Source: Roseofilum capinflatum BLCC-M114
GTDB taxonomy: Bacteria; Cyanobacteriota; Cyanobacteriia; Cyanobacteriales; Desertifilaceae
Length of the DNA: 53,821 nt
Assembly (NCBI RefSeq): GCF_030068505.1
Contig: NZ_JAQOSO010000020.1
Span: 1 to 53,821 of the forward strand
Reading direction: 5' to 3'
Shown in pieces: positions 23,376-33,471 of this stretch (position 1 is the stretch's first letter; each line of letters opens with the position of its first letter). A program made the translations under genes and the position numbers. The notes under the pieces are model-generated. The model ran no database searches. It worked only from the letters and a program-made list of their open reading frames with translations, and was not told the DNA's origin.

Positions 23376-24008
23376 ATGTCCAACATTACCGTTATCAATC
23401 ATCCCCTCATTGCCCATAAACTAACCCTGATGCGTCGTGAGGAAACCAGTACAGCCAAATTTCGCTCTTTGCTCAAAGAAATCAGCCTATTGCTGGCCTA
23501 TGAAGTCACGAGAGATTTACCGTTAAAATCAGAAAAAATACAGACTCCTTTAGGGGTTATGCAAGCGCCGGTTTTAGCGCCAGAAAAGAAAATGGTCGTG
23601 ATTTCCATTATGCGAGCTGGACAAGGAATTTTAGATGGCATGTTAGAATTAATTCCTTCTGCACGGGTAGGACATATTGGCTTATATCGCGACCCTAGAA
23701 CCTTAATTCCGATTGAGTATTATTTGAAGGTTCCCCATGATGTAGAAGAGCGAGATATGTTTATTGTTGATCCCATGTTAGCGACCGGTAATACGGCTGT
23801 TGCTGCTATTGGTCGTTTAAAAGAACTTAACCCAACATCGATTAAATTTGTGTGCTTGTTAGCCGCTCCGGAAGGATTAGATCATGTTCAAGAAGAACAT
23901 CCGGATATTCCAATTTATACAGCCGCTATTGATGAAGGCTTGGACGAGCAGGGTTATATTTTACCTGGCTTAGGAGATGCGGGCGATCGCCTCTTCGGAA
24001 CCAAGTAG
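23376..24008 (+). CDS. upp: Uracil phosphoribosyltransferase
   Basis: The 210-residue enzyme makes UMP from uracil and PRPP in pyrimidine salvage. The PRPP-binding loop is [15 protein letters not shown], and the uracil-binding end is [18 protein letters not shown]. The N-terminal block [20 protein letters not shown] is typical of Upp. The start is ATG 23376; an in-frame alternative start two codons earlier has no advantage. It follows the CRISPR array after 149 bp of short ATTACC-type repeats and marks the return to core genes. The 278 bp after it hold no gene. They contain a G/C hairpin near 24090 (GGGGTGG / CCAACCCC) that might end transcription. Confidence 0.95.
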   Translation: MSNITVINHPLIAHKLTLMRREETSTAKFRSLLKEISLLLAYEVTRDLPLKSEKIQTPLGVMQAPVLAPEKKMVVISIMRAGQGILDGMLELIPSARVGHIGLYRDPRTLIPIEYYLKVPHDVEERDMFIVDPMLATGNTAVAAIGRLKELNPTSIKFVCLLAAPEGLDHVQEEHPDIPIYTAAIDEGLDEQGYILPGLGDAGDRLFGTK

Positions 24009-24286
24009 ATATGGAGGATTCAGGAGCAGAACGCTTGAAATTACAAGGATATTTTTCCTTAACGTTATAGTCTATAGAACAAAAAACAGGGGTGGCTCCA
24101 ACCCCAAATAAAAAAGATAGGCTAGAATAGGCTCGTTAAGTTGCGAGTCTTTTGTATCCTATCTTACAATTATTTTTCAACTGAGTTAGTGTTTTTATCT
24201 TTTCCTCAGCCTATTGTTGCTGGTTCAAAAAGCTTAATCATGCCTTAAACTTAAAACACGGATTGTCCAGATCATCCTTCAGGTTT

Positions 24287-27200
24287 ATGTTGAAAACCTC
24301 CTTACCCATTACTCATCGGCCTAAACTGCCCTTACGGTGGGTTCTGGTCATTCCCTTCACGATCCAACTCTTTGCGGTTGTTGGATTCACCAGTTGGTTA
24401 AGTCTACGCAATGGAGAGCAGGCTGTGAACAACTTAGCCCGTCAGCTCCGCAACGAAGTGGTGGCTCGCATTGAGCAGAAATTGCTAGTTTTGATTGAAA
24501 CCCCCATTCGAGTGAGTCAAAATAATGTGGACTCTATTGAGCTAAATTTACTCGATCTGGAGGATATTCCCACCCTAGAGGTGTATTTCTGGAACCAACT
24601 GTATCAGTTTGAGGAGTTGGCCTTCATTGGACTAGAAACGGCAGATGGTCATTTAGTCAGTGCTGAACGGCAGGTGAACGGAGAGATTACCCTAACGGTG
24701 GCTACTGCTGAAACGGGTTTTCTGGCCGAACAGTGGCAAACCAATGACAAGGGAGAGAGAATAGACAAGTTGCGATCGCTCCCCAATTTTCATTTACATC
24801 TTCCCTATCAGCTCCCCCCGACCAAGCCCACAGAATCTCCTACCTGGAACGATATCCATATTCTGCAAACCAGTCAACGGCCGGTTCTTTCCACCTATCA
24901 TCCCCTGTATGACTCCCAAAATCGGCTCCTAGGCACGATCAGCGTCGATCTAGCTCTAGACCAAATTAATGATTTTCTGAGCGACATCAAAATTGGCCAA
25001 ACCGGACAAACTTTTATCCTCGATCTCTCTGGAGCATTGATCGCATCCTCAACGGATCGCCCCTTCTCTGAGCCAAATACCCCTCTCACCTCTCTGAGTG
25101 TAAATAAAGCCATCCATAGCCGTTCTGCCCTAGTTCGAGAAACCACTCAATATTTAATCGACCATTTTGGCTCCCTAGCAGACATCGACCGTACCCATCA
25201 ACTGCATTTTTCCCTAGAATCTCACAAGCAATTTGTACAAGTCACCCCCCTTAATAATGAGTTTGGGATTAATTTACTGATTGTGGTGGTGCTTCCAGAA
25301 TCCGATGTTATGGGCCAGATCTACACCAATACCCAACAAACCATTATCCTCTGTCTACTAGCGTTAGGCGTAACCACAGGATTTGGAGTCCTTACCGCCC
25401 AATGGATCGCCCAACCCATCCTTCGTCTGTCCAGAGCATCCGAGGCGATCGCCAACGGCAATTTCGATCGCCAAGTCCACTTCAAAAATATTAAAGAATT
25501 AGATATCGTTTCTTCTTCCTTTAACCAAATGGCCGGAGAAGTAAAAGCCTTGGTTAATTCTTTACAGCAGGAAAACGACAAACTAGAGAAAAAAGTCCAG
25601 CAACGGACGCAAGAACTTGAGCATCAAAAAACCTTTCTACGTCTAATCATTGACACCGATCCCAATATCATTTATGTCAAAGACTGGGAAGGACATCTCG
25701 TTTTAGTCAATCAAGCCCTAGCCAATTTATTTAATACTCCTATTGCAGAAATTATTGGCAAAAATCAAGCGCAATTCATTCATAACTTAGAAGATTTAGA
25801 GCAATACCGACGACATGCCCGTGAAGTCATGATGCAACAAGTGCCCAAAGTCTTTGAAGAAAGATTCACAAAACCGACAGGAGAAAAAATTTATTTTGAA
25901 AGTATTAAGCTGCCTTTAGGAAGTCGAGAAAATGGTCTCCCCCTCATGTTAGTAGTGAGCATCGATATTACCAATCATAAATCAATCGAGGAAAACCTAA
26001 AAATGGCCAAAGAAGCGGCTGATGCTGCTAATCAAGCCAAAAGTGATTTTCTGGCCAATATCAGCCATGAATTACGCACGCCTCTCAATGGTATTTTAGG
26101 CTATGCCCAAATTCTACAACGGGCCCATGATTTGAATCAATATCGGAAAGGAGTCAATGTTATTCAACAAGCTGGCTCCCATCTTTTGAACTTAATTAAT
26201 GATATTTTAGATTTGGCTAAAATTGAGGCCCGTAAACTAGAATTATTTCCCCACAACTTCCATTTAAACTCATTTTTGTTAAGTGTGTCCGAAATCATTC
26301 GGATTCGGGCAGAAAATCAGGGGATTGAATTTTATTATATGCCGGGTAAAAATTTACCTGGTAGTATTGTAGCGGATGAAAAGCGGCTGCGCCAAGTCTT
26401 AATTAATTTATTGGGAAATGCAGTTAAGTTTACGGAAAAGGGATCGGTTACTTTTTTGGTCGAGAGTACATTCTCCTCTGATTCTAAGACAGTGAATCTA
26501 AAATTTGAAATTCAAGATACAGGGGTAGGCATGACACCAGAAGAATCGGAAAAAATTTTCATGCCTTTTGAACAAGTGGGTAGTCACTCTAAACGTTCTG
26601 AAGGCACAGGATTGGGGTTATCTATTTGTCACCAAATTTTACAGATGATGGGCAGTCAAATTCAGGTTGAGAGTGTTTTAGGACAAGGGAGTACCTTTAG
26701 GTTTGAGCTAGAAGTTCCGATCTCTGGGGACGCTTCAAAGTCGGGTGACTCTTCAAACTCTGGACAAATTGTGGGTTATCGGGGTCAACCCATAAAACTA
26801 ATGATTGTTGACGATCATCAAGTCAATCGCTCTGTTTTAACTGACCTATTAAAGTCTTTAGGGTTTGAAATTATTGAGGCCCAAAATGGGCAAGCGGGTT
26901 TGATTTTACTGGAAGAATTAAAACCTGATTTGATTATTACGGACTTAATGATGCCGGAATTGAGCGGTTATGAAATGGCCGAGACTATCCGTAATTTACC
27001 TGGTTATCAATCTTTTCCCATTATTGGTTCATCGGCTAGTGTATCTCCAGAAGAGCAAGATCGGGCAATTATGGCAGGTTGTGATGAGTTTTTGCCTAAA
27101 CCGATCGATCTGGAAAAGTTGTTGGCTTGCTTGCAAAAGTATTTAAAATTAGAGTGGAGGTATGAACCTATCCAAGATTCAGAAATAGTTTTAGAAGAAC

Positions 27201-27409
27201 ATAAGGTATCCGTTGTTTATCCATCGTCTGAAGAATTGAAAAATTTGTATCAAGCGTCTAGAATTGGAGATATTGAAGAGATTGAATATCAAGCGCAGTT
27301 ATTGAAAGAGGCAAACGAAGAGTATACTTATTTCGCCGATCGCATCCTCAAACTGACTGAAGATTTTGACGATCGAGGGATTGTAAAAATTCTGGAACAA
27401 TTGATGTAG
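24287..27409 (+). CDS. Hybrid sensor histidine kinase with response-regulator domain
   Basis: The protein has 1040 residues from ATG 24287; an in-frame TTG 24 bases upstream is less likely. Order: a membrane segment near residues 15-40 (LRWVLVIPFTIQLFAVVGFT), an extracytoplasmic Cache-like sensor, a second membrane segment near 350 (TIILCLLALGVTTGFGVL), HAMP (IAQPILRLSRASEAIANGNF), a coiled coil, a PAS domain (LIIDTDPNIIYVKDWEGHLV), HisKA with phospho-His H594 (SHELRTPLNGILGY), HATPase with N, G1 and G2 boxes (NLLGNAVKF, DTGVGM, GTGLGLSI), and a receiver with D886 (DLIITDLMMPELSG). A short C-terminal helical tail follows. No partner regulator lies next to it. The ligand is unknown. Confidence 0.93.
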   Translation: MLKTSLPITHRPKLPLRWVLVIPFTIQLFAVVGFTSWLSLRNGEQAVNNLARQLRNEVVARIEQKLLVLIETPIRVSQNNVDSIELNLLDLEDIPTLEVYFWNQLYQFEELAFIGLETADGHLVSAERQVNGEITLTVATAETGFLAEQWQTNDKGERIDKLRSLPNFHLHLPYQLPPTKPTESPTWNDIHILQTSQRPVLSTYHPLYDSQNRLLGTISVDLALDQINDFLSDIKIGQTGQTFILDLSGALIASSTDRPFSEPNTPLTSLSVNKAIHSRSALVRETTQYLIDHFGSLADIDRTHQLHFSLESHKQFVQVTPLNNEFGINLLIVVVLPESDVMGQIYTNTQQTIILCLLALGVTTGFGVLTAQWIAQPILRLSRASEAIANGNFDRQVHFKNIKELDIVSSSFNQMAGEVKALVNSLQQENDKLEKKVQQRTQELEHQKTFLRLIIDTDPNIIYVKDWEGHLVLVNQALANLFNTPIAEIIGKNQAQFIHNLEDLEQYRRHAREVMMQQVPKVFEERFTKPTGEKIYFESIKLPLGSRENGLPLMLVVSIDITNHKSIEENLKMAKEAADAANQAKSDFLANISHELRTPLNGILGYAQILQRAHDLNQYRKGVNVIQQAGSHLLNLINDILDLAKIEARKLELFPHNFHLNSFLLSVSEIIRIRAENQGIEFYYMPGKNLPGSIVADEKRLRQVLINLLGNAVKFTEKGSVTFLVESTFSSDSKTVNLKFEIQDTGVGMTPEESEKIFMPFEQVGSHSKRSEGTGLGLSICHQILQMMGSQIQVESVLGQGSTFRFELEVPISGDASKSGDSSNSGQIVGYRGQPIKLMIVDDHQVNRSVLTDLLKSLGFEIIEAQNGQAGLILLEELKPDLIITDLMMPELSGYEMAETIRNLPGYQSFPIIGSSASVSPEEQDRAIMAGCDEFLPKPIDLEKLLACLQKYLKLEWRYEPIQDSEIVLEEHKVSVVYPSSEELKNLYQASRIGDIEEIEYQAQLLKEANEEYTYFADRILKLTEDFDDRGIVKILEQLM

Positions 27410-27430
27410 ATATAAAAAGAGAAGGGTAAA

Positions 27431-28318
27431 CTAAGGCCGGTTAGCCGTAAATCGCAGAGGATTAGGAAACCGCCACAGTACAATATAATTGGGGTCAATG
27501 TCTGCTAAAAAGCTCCCCTTCGAGGTGGCAGCGATCGCTCCACAAAGCTGACCTTTGAATCCGTCGATCTGTTTACTGTTGTGTGCGTTTAACCACCGAG
27601 ATAAGGTTTCACAAACCCGATCCGTTGGGCGATCGCTAACACTCCAGGGATCTTCAGCCAGATTAGAGCCTAAAAAATCACCAGTCAGGGGATTCCAAAA
27701 ATGGACAACATCGCGATCGCGATAACGAGTGACCAGGACTCGACCATCTTCACTATAAGCAACTTCCACCTCTGACTGAATGGGCGTACTAAATTCTCGT
27801 CTTTTTTTACCCGTATTTAAGTTCCAAATCTCTACCGTACCATCCTCATTACCACTGGCAAAGGTTTGTCCGTGGGGACTCACCGCTAACGAATGAATTT
27901 CACGATCCGTATAAATGGTCATTTTTAGCCGTAACATGGCTAAATTCCAAATTTTAATCGTTTTATCCATACTGCTACTGACAAACGTGCGACCATTGGG
28001 ACTAAACACCACAGAAGTCACTTTTGCCGTATGACTGTGCAAACTGCGAACCACTTGTTGCGCTCTGATATCCCATAAATGAACGATCGCCTCTTCGCTC
28101 CCCCCCACCACAAAATCTCCGGTTGGACTAATGTCTAGAGCAGTAATGGTTTGATCTTGCTTCGAGAGTCTTCTCCATACCATCGGTTCTGACATCACAG
28201 CATAGGATTGAGTCGCTGAGGTCAAATTCTCTTCCACTGTTGTAGAATGAGCGGGTTGCCCAGCCGCGAAGCTGGTCGAGAGACTTAAAAGAAGGGCAAA
28301 AATAGAGGAAGCTTTCAT
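27431..28318 (-). CDS. Secreted WD40-repeat protein
   Basis: The protein has 295 residues from ATG 28318. It opens with a signal peptide (MKASSIFALLLSLSTSFAAG) and then has about four WD40 blades, each with the typical core: DISPTGDFVVGGSEEAIVHLWD, then VFSPNGRTFVSSSMDKTIKIWN, AVSPHGQTFASGNEDGTVEIWN and AYSEDGRVLVTRYRDRDVVHFWN. A full propeller needs about seven blades, so it either dimerises or is a shortened member. It is probably exported to the periplasm as a scaffold. The gene is convergent with the histidine kinase, with 21 bp between stop codons. Two cysteines near the C terminus (RVCETL, GQLCGA) could form a disulphide. Confidence 0.85.
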   Translation of the reverse strand: MKASSIFALLLSLSTSFAAGQPAHSTTVEENLTSATQSYAVMSEPMVWRRLSKQDQTITALDISPTGDFVVGGSEEAIVHLWDIRAQQVVRSLHSHTAKVTSVVFSPNGRTFVSSSMDKTIKIWNLAMLRLKMTIYTDREIHSLAVSPHGQTFASGNEDGTVEIWNLNTGKKRREFSTPIQSEVEVAYSEDGRVLVTRYRDRDVVHFWNPLTGDFLGSNLAEDPWSVSDRPTDRVCETLSRWLNAHNSKQIDGFKGQLCGAIAATSKGSFLADIDPNYIVLWRFPNPLRFTANRP

Positions 28319-28365
28319 AAGATACAATCAAAACAGTTTTTCCAGGGGTTTCCGAAACCCCCGAT

Positions 28366-28560
28366 CTATCTATTACGATAAAAGGGGACATCCTTAACGG
28401 TTCCGGAATCACTGACAGTATAAGTTTTGGCATAGTTTCCCGGACAGACCGTTTGGGCGAGTTGTTCCTAGCTCACTGTGCCGTCAGAGCTACCTTTCAG
28501 AGCAATAAGGGGCAGATCGGGAAAATTTCTCAAGTCTGCGTTGGTATAGGACAGTTTTAA
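28366..28560 (-). pseudogene. Remnant of an unrecognised protein, one in-frame stop
   Basis: Read on the minus strand, LKLSYTNADLRNFPDLPLI...SDGTVS is followed by a TAG stop (28471-28469) and then, in the same frame, EQLAQTVCPGNYAKTYTVSD and SGTVKDVPFYR. The composition and continuity on both sides of the stop suggest the C-terminal end of a small protein that has been truncated where dprA ends and then inactivated by a nonsense change. I do not recognise the family with certainty. A chance frame is possible but less likely given its protein-like character. Confidence 0.4.
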
Positions 28561-29708
28561 CGCTGGTATCGCATTCCGGGTAACTGGGAGACGAATCCGA
28601 GTAGCTCTAATTCAATTAAAGTAGAGGAGACTTCTGGGGCACTTAAGCCGCTTTGGGCTACGATCGCATCTAGGGAAGTAGGTTCCATGTTCACTGCCGC
28701 TAAAACTTTTTGTTGCAATGGGGGTAAGGAGGGCATCGGTGCAGGAGAGGGAGAGGGAGAGGGCGAAAACAAGGAGAGCTGTTGAGTGGGGGCTATCTCC
28801 CTAGGAATCGCCGGATCGAGTTCCGGAATCTGGGATAACAGTTCTAATAAATACCCTTCATGAATCAACACTTGTGCCCCTTTACTGATTAAAGCCAGAC
28901 ATCCTTTAGAATTGGAATCGTCAATGCGACCGGGCAATACATAGACATCCCGGCCAAATTCATTGGCTAATCGGGCTGTAATCAAGGCTCCTGACTGGGT
29001 AGGCGCTTCGGTAACTAATACCGCTCGACTCAAACCTGCCACGATCCGATTCCGTTGGGGAAAATGGGCGCGGTTGGGCTGGACTCCGGTGGGATATTCA
29101 CTCACGGCTAACCCTTGTTCGAGGATCTGGTTATAAAGCGATTGATTTCCTGGAGGATAAATAATATCAACTCCAGTTCCCAAAACGGCGATCGTCCGTC
29201 CTCCCCCCTCTAAACAACCCCGATGGGCTTGAGTATCAATCCCTTGAGCCATGCCAGAAATAATCGTAAATCCCCGTTCTGCTAACTGTCTACTAAGGCG
29301 ATACGTCCATCGTCTGCCATAGTCGGTGGGTTCGCGAGTGCCCACAATGGCTACTGCGGGCCGGAGTCCCTGATTGTCTTCTGGTTCGACTGTGCCCCGA
29401 TAATATAATACGGGTGGCGGATTGGGGATTTCTAGTAATAATCGAGGATAAAGGCGATCGCTCGGAGTCCAAAACTGAGGATTGGTTTGTAAATGCTGCT
29501 CTAAAAAGGCGATCGGATCGATGGCTCGACGATGACGCACCAAGGATTCTGCGGTTTTGAGACCCACACCTTCCACCCCACTGAGGGCGATCGTATCTGC
29601 CTGCCAAGCTGCGGCCAAGCTCCCAAAACGCTCCTCAATCCGTTGTAACAAAATCGGCCCCATCTTTGGCAATTGTGACCAGGCCAACCAAAACGCACGT
29701 TCTGTCAT
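28557..29708 (-). CDS. dprA: DNA processing protein DprA (Smf)
   Basis: The 383-residue DprA loads RecA on incoming single-stranded DNA in natural transformation. After a helix-hairpin-helix-like N terminus (LPKMGPILLQRIEERFGSL, then LSGVEGVGLKTAESLV) comes the Rossmann-like core with VAIVGTREPTDYGRR, SGMAQGIDTQAHRGCL, IAVLGTGVDIIYPPGN, FPQRNRIVAGLSRAVLVTEA and SGALITARLANEFGRDVYVLPG. A C-terminal winged helix follows a low-complexity linker (PSPSPSPAPMPSLPP). It is complete and of usual length. Its ATG at 29708 is about 90 bp from the tRNA gene, which runs the other way. The stop overlaps the edge of a pseudogene remnant. Confidence 0.97.
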   Translation of the reverse strand: MTERAFWLAWSQLPKMGPILLQRIEERFGSLAAAWQADTIALSGVEGVGLKTAESLVRHRRAIDPIAFLEQHLQTNPQFWTPSDRLYPRLLLEIPNPPPVLYYRGTVEPEDNQGLRPAVAIVGTREPTDYGRRWTYRLSRQLAERGFTIISGMAQGIDTQAHRGCLEGGGRTIAVLGTGVDIIYPPGNQSLYNQILEQGLAVSEYPTGVQPNRAHFPQRNRIVAGLSRAVLVTEAPTQSGALITARLANEFGRDVYVLPGRIDDSNSKGCLALISKGAQVLIHEGYLLELLSQIPELDPAIPREIAPTQQLSLFSPSPSPSPAPMPSLPPLQQKVLAAVNMEPTSLDAIVAQSGLSAPEVSSTLIELELLGFVSQLPGMRYQR

Positions 29709-29798
29709 CCAAAGTTGAGTTTAAAGCTTTTTTCTTCCGTAGTCCCTCTAGATTCTAGTCTAACATCTAGGCATGTGCTATAGTAAAGGATGGTAATT

Positions 29799-29870
29799 GC
29801 CGATGTAGCTCAGTGGTAGAGCAACCGATTCGTAATCGGTAGGTCGTGAGTTCAAATCTCATCATCGGCT
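29799..29870 (+). tRNA. tRNA-Thr (CGT)
   Basis: The 72-nt cloverleaf has acceptor GCCGATG paired with CATCGGC, the D arm GCTCAGTGGTAGAGC, anticodon arm ACCGATT-CGT-AATCGGT with anticodon CGT (Thr, reading ACG), variable loop AGGTC and T arm GTGAGTTCAAATCTCAT. The 3' CCA is not encoded, as usual in cyanobacteria. A -10-like TATAGT lies at 29779-29784. Confidence 0.97.
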
Positions 29871-29952
29871 TTTCTAGCAAGCTAGATCCTCCTGAATTGC
29901 CACTCTTTTCCTATCGGTACAACTCACTCATTACTCATTCACTGCTATCCCT

Positions 29953-30942
29953 TTAAGATTCAGCCTCTGATTTCCACAGGGGTTCGCGCAAATTTCCCTC
30001 TAAACCTCGCAATTTTTCATACAGTTCTCGTTGTTCTGGGGTTAATTCGGTGGGAAACTGAATCTCAATTTCCACCACCTGATCCCCCCGTCTTCCCCGG
30101 TTATCGGGATATCCCTTATTGGCTAATCGTAATTTTTGCCCACTTTTGACTCCTGGGGGTAAATTCATTTTCACCAATCCATCCAGGGTGAGGACTTCCA
30201 CTTGTCCCGATAAAATCGCTTCGACGGGAGTAATAGGCAGTTTACAATAAATTTCATTGCCCTCAATCTTGAGAAAAGGGTGGGGGGCAACGGTAATTTT
30301 TAGGTATAAATCGCCGCCATTCATGCCCAACTTCCGCAGGCGCATTTTTTCCCCGCTCACCATACCGGGGGGCATTTCTACTTCTAAAGAGCGACCATCT
30401 TCTAGGCGGATACGCTCTTTTCCACCGCGATAGGCTTTTTCTAGGGGTAAGGTTAATAGGGCTTCGATATCCCGCTTCACGGGTCGGGATTCACTGCTCA
30501 CCGTGTTATAAACTTTAGAGCGGCCGGGACTGTAGGCTTGGGCATTACGCTCTACAGGACGCGATCGCCTTCCCGTCGGTTCTCCCTGATTCACTTCTCG
30601 ACGACGATTGAGCAAGCTATCGAGAAAACTATCGAAAGTAGGAAACTGACTAAAATACTCAATTTCTGCCGAAGAAAACTTCGAGCCACTATTACGTTTA
30701 CGGTTATTTTGCCGCGCTCTTAAAAAGAAGCTCAGTTGATCGTATTCCGTCCGTTTCCCCGGATCGGAGAGGACTTCATAGGCTTCTAAAATATCCTTAA
30801 ATCGTTCCTCGGCTTCCTTATCACCAGGATTGAGATCGGGATGATATTGACGAGCCAAGCGGCGATAAACCCGCTTGATCTCTTCAGTGGGGGTATCGGG
30901 GCTAACTCCCAGAATCTCATAATAGTTCCGAAAGTTTTGCAT
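29953..30942 (-). CDS. dnaJ: DnaJ-family co-chaperone (DnaJ3-like, CbpA type)
   Basis: The protein has 329 residues from ATG 30942; an in-frame GTG four codons earlier is possible. The J domain (NYYEILGVSPDTPTEEIKRV) carries the HPD triad in ARQYHPDLNPGD, which stimulates the ATPase of its Hsp70. A basic linker follows, then the C-terminal substrate-binding domains (KRDIEALLTLPLEKAYRGG, then LRKLGMNGGDLYLKITV, and LKIEGNEIYCKLPITPVEAI). There is no zinc-finger domain, so this is a class B protein. It follows dnaK directly, 68 bp apart on the same strand, which matches the dnaK3-dnaJ3 pair conserved in cyanobacteria. Confidence 0.92.
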   Translation of the reverse strand: MQNFRNYYEILGVSPDTPTEEIKRVYRRLARQYHPDLNPGDKEAEERFKDILEAYEVLSDPGKRTEYDQLSFFLRARQNNRKRNSGSKFSSAEIEYFSQFPTFDSFLDSLLNRRREVNQGEPTGRRSRPVERNAQAYSPGRSKVYNTVSSESRPVKRDIEALLTLPLEKAYRGGKERIRLEDGRSLEVEMPPGMVSGEKMRLRKLGMNGGDLYLKITVAPHPFLKIEGNEIYCKLPITPVEAILSGQVEVLTLDGLVKMNLPPGVKSGQKLRLANKGYPDNRGRRGDQVVEIEIQFPTELTPEQRELYEKLRGLEGNLREPLWKSEAES

Positions 30943-31009
30943 AGTCTTGTTCACTTAGGGTTCTGGGAGAATAGGGAATAGGAAATAGGGAAGAGGGAAT
31001 AGGGAAAAC

Positions 31010-33337
31010 TTACAGCCATTCATCATCATCTCCCCAATCTTCATCATCATAGGCATTATATTGATTATACCTGCCTCGGCTGGGCGGTTCTGACGGACGG
31101 CGAGAGTCTCGGATGGGTGGGCGGTTCGGTTCCCTTGACCGGGGGGGTGGATAGTCCCTTGTCGGGGGATAATCTCGCCCTGGCGGTTCATAGTCTCGTG
31201 GGGGTGGATAGTCCCTGGTGGGAGGATAATCTCGCCCTCGTGGAGCATTGCGTGCCGGGGGATAATCCCTTGGGGGCCCATAGTCTCGATCGCGTGGAGC
31301 ATTGCGTGCCGGGGGATAATCCTGGGCGGGCGGATAATTTCTAGCGGGGGGATAATCTCGCGCTGCGGGGGGATAATTGCGTTCTCCCGGCCCATACTCC
31401 CGTCGAGTTTTATAGGCGGGGGTATTATAATCGTAGGCTTCACGGCGATCGAATTCATCCTCATCATCCCCCAAGAACGTGCGCCGCAGAGTTCCCAAAA
31501 AGCCATCATCCTCTTCTTCACTCATCCTTAAGCGCACTTCCCGATTGAGATCGTAGAGAATGTCTTGTAAATCGGCTCCCGCTTGGTCAATTCCTCGGTC
31601 ATCCCCTCGGCGCAAATATTCCCGCAGTTCCTGGACAATGGGATCGATATCCCGGCGGTATTGGTTGGCAAACTGCATCCCAAAGTCTAGGGTGGCTTCC
31701 CGCAGTTGGCGCTCGGCTTGGGTAATGAGGGCTTCGGCGCGGTTGAGTTTTTCTACTCTTTCCCGACGCTCCCGGTCAACCTGGGCATAGCGTTCGGCAT
31801 CCTGGATCATTTGATTGATTTCGTCGGAGGAGAGGGTGGAGGCTCCTTGAATGGTAAGGCCTTGTTCTCGGCCAGTGGTGCGGTCTAGGGCCGCGACTTG
31901 GAGAATGCCGTTGGCATCAATATCGAGGGAGACCTGAATTTGGGGGATTCCCCTAGGAGCGGGGGGAATGCCGGAGAGTCGGAAGCGACCGAGGGATTTG
32001 TTATCCTTGGACATTTCCCGCTCCCCTTGGAGAATGTGGACTTCGACGAAGGTTTGGTTGTCTTGGGAGGTGGAGAAAATATCCGATCGCCGCACGGGTA
32101 TAGTCGTATTGCGGGGAATCAGTTTTTTCATCACGCCACTGGCGGTTTCGATACCGAGGGACAGGGGAGTTACATCCAGCAGCAGCACATCTTTGACAAT
32201 ACCGGAAAGAATACCGGCTTGAATGGCAGCGCCGACGGCAACCACTTCATCGGGGTTCACGTTTTGGTTGGGTTCTCTGTCGATGAAACTGCGAACCAGT
32301 TGCTGAACGATGGGAATGCGGGTAGAACCGCCCACGAGTACCACTTCATCGATTTGCACGGGGCTGAGTCCGGCATCATACATGGCGCGTTTGATGGGAC
32401 GGCGCAGACGGGAGAGCAAGTCACCAGAAAGCTCTTCAAATTGCGATCGCGTCAATCGAGTTTCTAAATGTTTGGGCCCATCTTCCGTTGCCGTGATAAA
32501 CGGTAGATTAATCTCCGTTACCGTCACCCCCGACAGCTCAATTTTGGCTTTTTCTGCTGCTTCGGTGAGTCGTTGCAGCGCTTGGCGATCGCGTCGTAAA
32601 TCTACTCCTTCCGTCTCTAAAAACTGTTCCGCCAACCAGTCTACAATTTTTTGGTCAAAGTCATTGCCCCCCAACTGAGTATCCCCACTGGTAGACCGGA
32701 CTTCAAACACCCCATCGCCCACTTCCAGGATCGAAACATCAAACGTTCCTCCCCCCAAGTCAAACACCAGGATCGTTTGCGCGGCTCCCCGCTCTAACCC
32801 ATAAGCCAGGGACGCAGCCGTAGGTTCATTCAGAATCCGTTTCACCTCCAACCCGGCAATTTTCCCCGCATCCTTTGTCGCTTGCCGTTGGGAATCATTA
32901 AAATAAGCCGGAACCGTAATCACAGCCCCAGTCACCGGTTCCCCCAAGTAACGACTCGCATCATCGGCCAACTTCCGTAAGATCATCGCCGAGATCTCTT
33001 CTGGAGCAAAATCTTTCTTCAGCCGAGGACATTTAATCTTAATATTGTCCACTTCATCTCTACGGATGGTGTAGGGCACTCGTTTGGAGTCCGCGTTGAG
33101 TTCTCCATATCTGCGTCCCATGTACCGTTTTACGGCATAAAAGGTGTTTTGCGGGTTCAGGACAGATTGGCGACGGGCCATTTGCCCAACCACAAGTTCG
33201 CCATCTTTACTGAAGCCAACCACTGAAGGCGTAGTCCGCATCCCTTCTGCATTGGCGATCACCATTGGCTTACCGCCCTCCATAATGGCAACCACTGAGT
33301 TCGTTGTCCCCAAGTCAATGCCGACTACTCTACCCAT
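31010..33337 (-). CDS. dnaK: Hsp70 chaperone DnaK3-like with long Pro/Arg/Tyr-rich tail
   Basis: The protein has 775 residues. The N-terminal ATPase is canonical ([54 protein letters not shown]), followed by the substrate-binding domain ([13 protein letters not shown]) and helical lid. About 130 extra residues form a disordered tail built from units such as [21 protein letters not shown] and [11 protein letters not shown], ending in an acidic [13 protein letters not shown]. Long C-terminal extensions distinguish the cyanobacterial DnaK3 group, which is essential in model species and associates with thylakoid membranes; membrane association here is inference. It is followed by its co-chaperone on the same strand. 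The tandem-repeat nature of the tail DNA makes length variation likely. Confidence 0.95.
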   Translation of the reverse strand: MGRVVGIDLGTTNSVVAIMEGGKPMVIANAEGMRTTPSVVGFSKDGELVVGQMARRQSVLNPQNTFYAVKRYMGRRYGELNADSKRVPYTIRRDEVDNIKIKCPRLKKDFAPEEISAMILRKLADDASRYLGEPVTGAVITVPAYFNDSQRQATKDAGKIAGLEVKRILNEPTAASLAYGLERGAAQTILVFDLGGGTFDVSILEVGDGVFEVRSTSGDTQLGGNDFDQKIVDWLAEQFLETEGVDLRRDRQALQRLTEAAEKAKIELSGVTVTEINLPFITATEDGPKHLETRLTRSQFEELSGDLLSRLRRPIKRAMYDAGLSPVQIDEVVLVGGSTRIPIVQQLVRSFIDREPNQNVNPDEVVAVGAAIQAGILSGIVKDVLLLDVTPLSLGIETASGVMKKLIPRNTTIPVRRSDIFSTSQDNQTFVEVHILQGEREMSKDNKSLGRFRLSGIPPAPRGIPQIQVSLDIDANGILQVAALDRTTGREQGLTIQGASTLSSDEINQMIQDAERYAQVDRERRERVEKLNRAEALITQAERQLREATLDFGMQFANQYRRDIDPIVQELREYLRRGDDRGIDQAGADLQDILYDLNREVRLRMSEEEDDGFLGTLRRTFLGDDEDEFDRREAYDYNTPAYKTRREYGPGERNYPPAARDYPPARNYPPAQDYPPARNAPRDRDYGPPRDYPPARNAPRGRDYPPTRDYPPPRDYEPPGRDYPPTRDYPPPRSREPNRPPIRDSRRPSEPPSRGRYNQYNAYDDEDWGDDDEWL

Positions 33338-33471
33338 GGATTCTGTCTCTTCCTCGTCTATCTGTTCCGATAATGATGACTCTATTTGCTCAGTTTATTC
33401 TATCGTGCTTCTGGAAGTGCAAGAGCAATAAGTAATGAGCGATCTCCCCATCTCCCCATCCCCCCATCTCC

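Noticed and set aside
28128-28433. 101-codon frame upstream of the WD40 gene
   Set aside because: It overlaps the signal peptide region of the WD40 protein in another frame and has no ribosome-binding site.
31117-32678. Several plus-strand frames of 60-189 codons
   Set aside because: They are shadows of dnaK on the other strand, favoured by its G/C-rich codons; no ribosome-binding sites or familiar domains.
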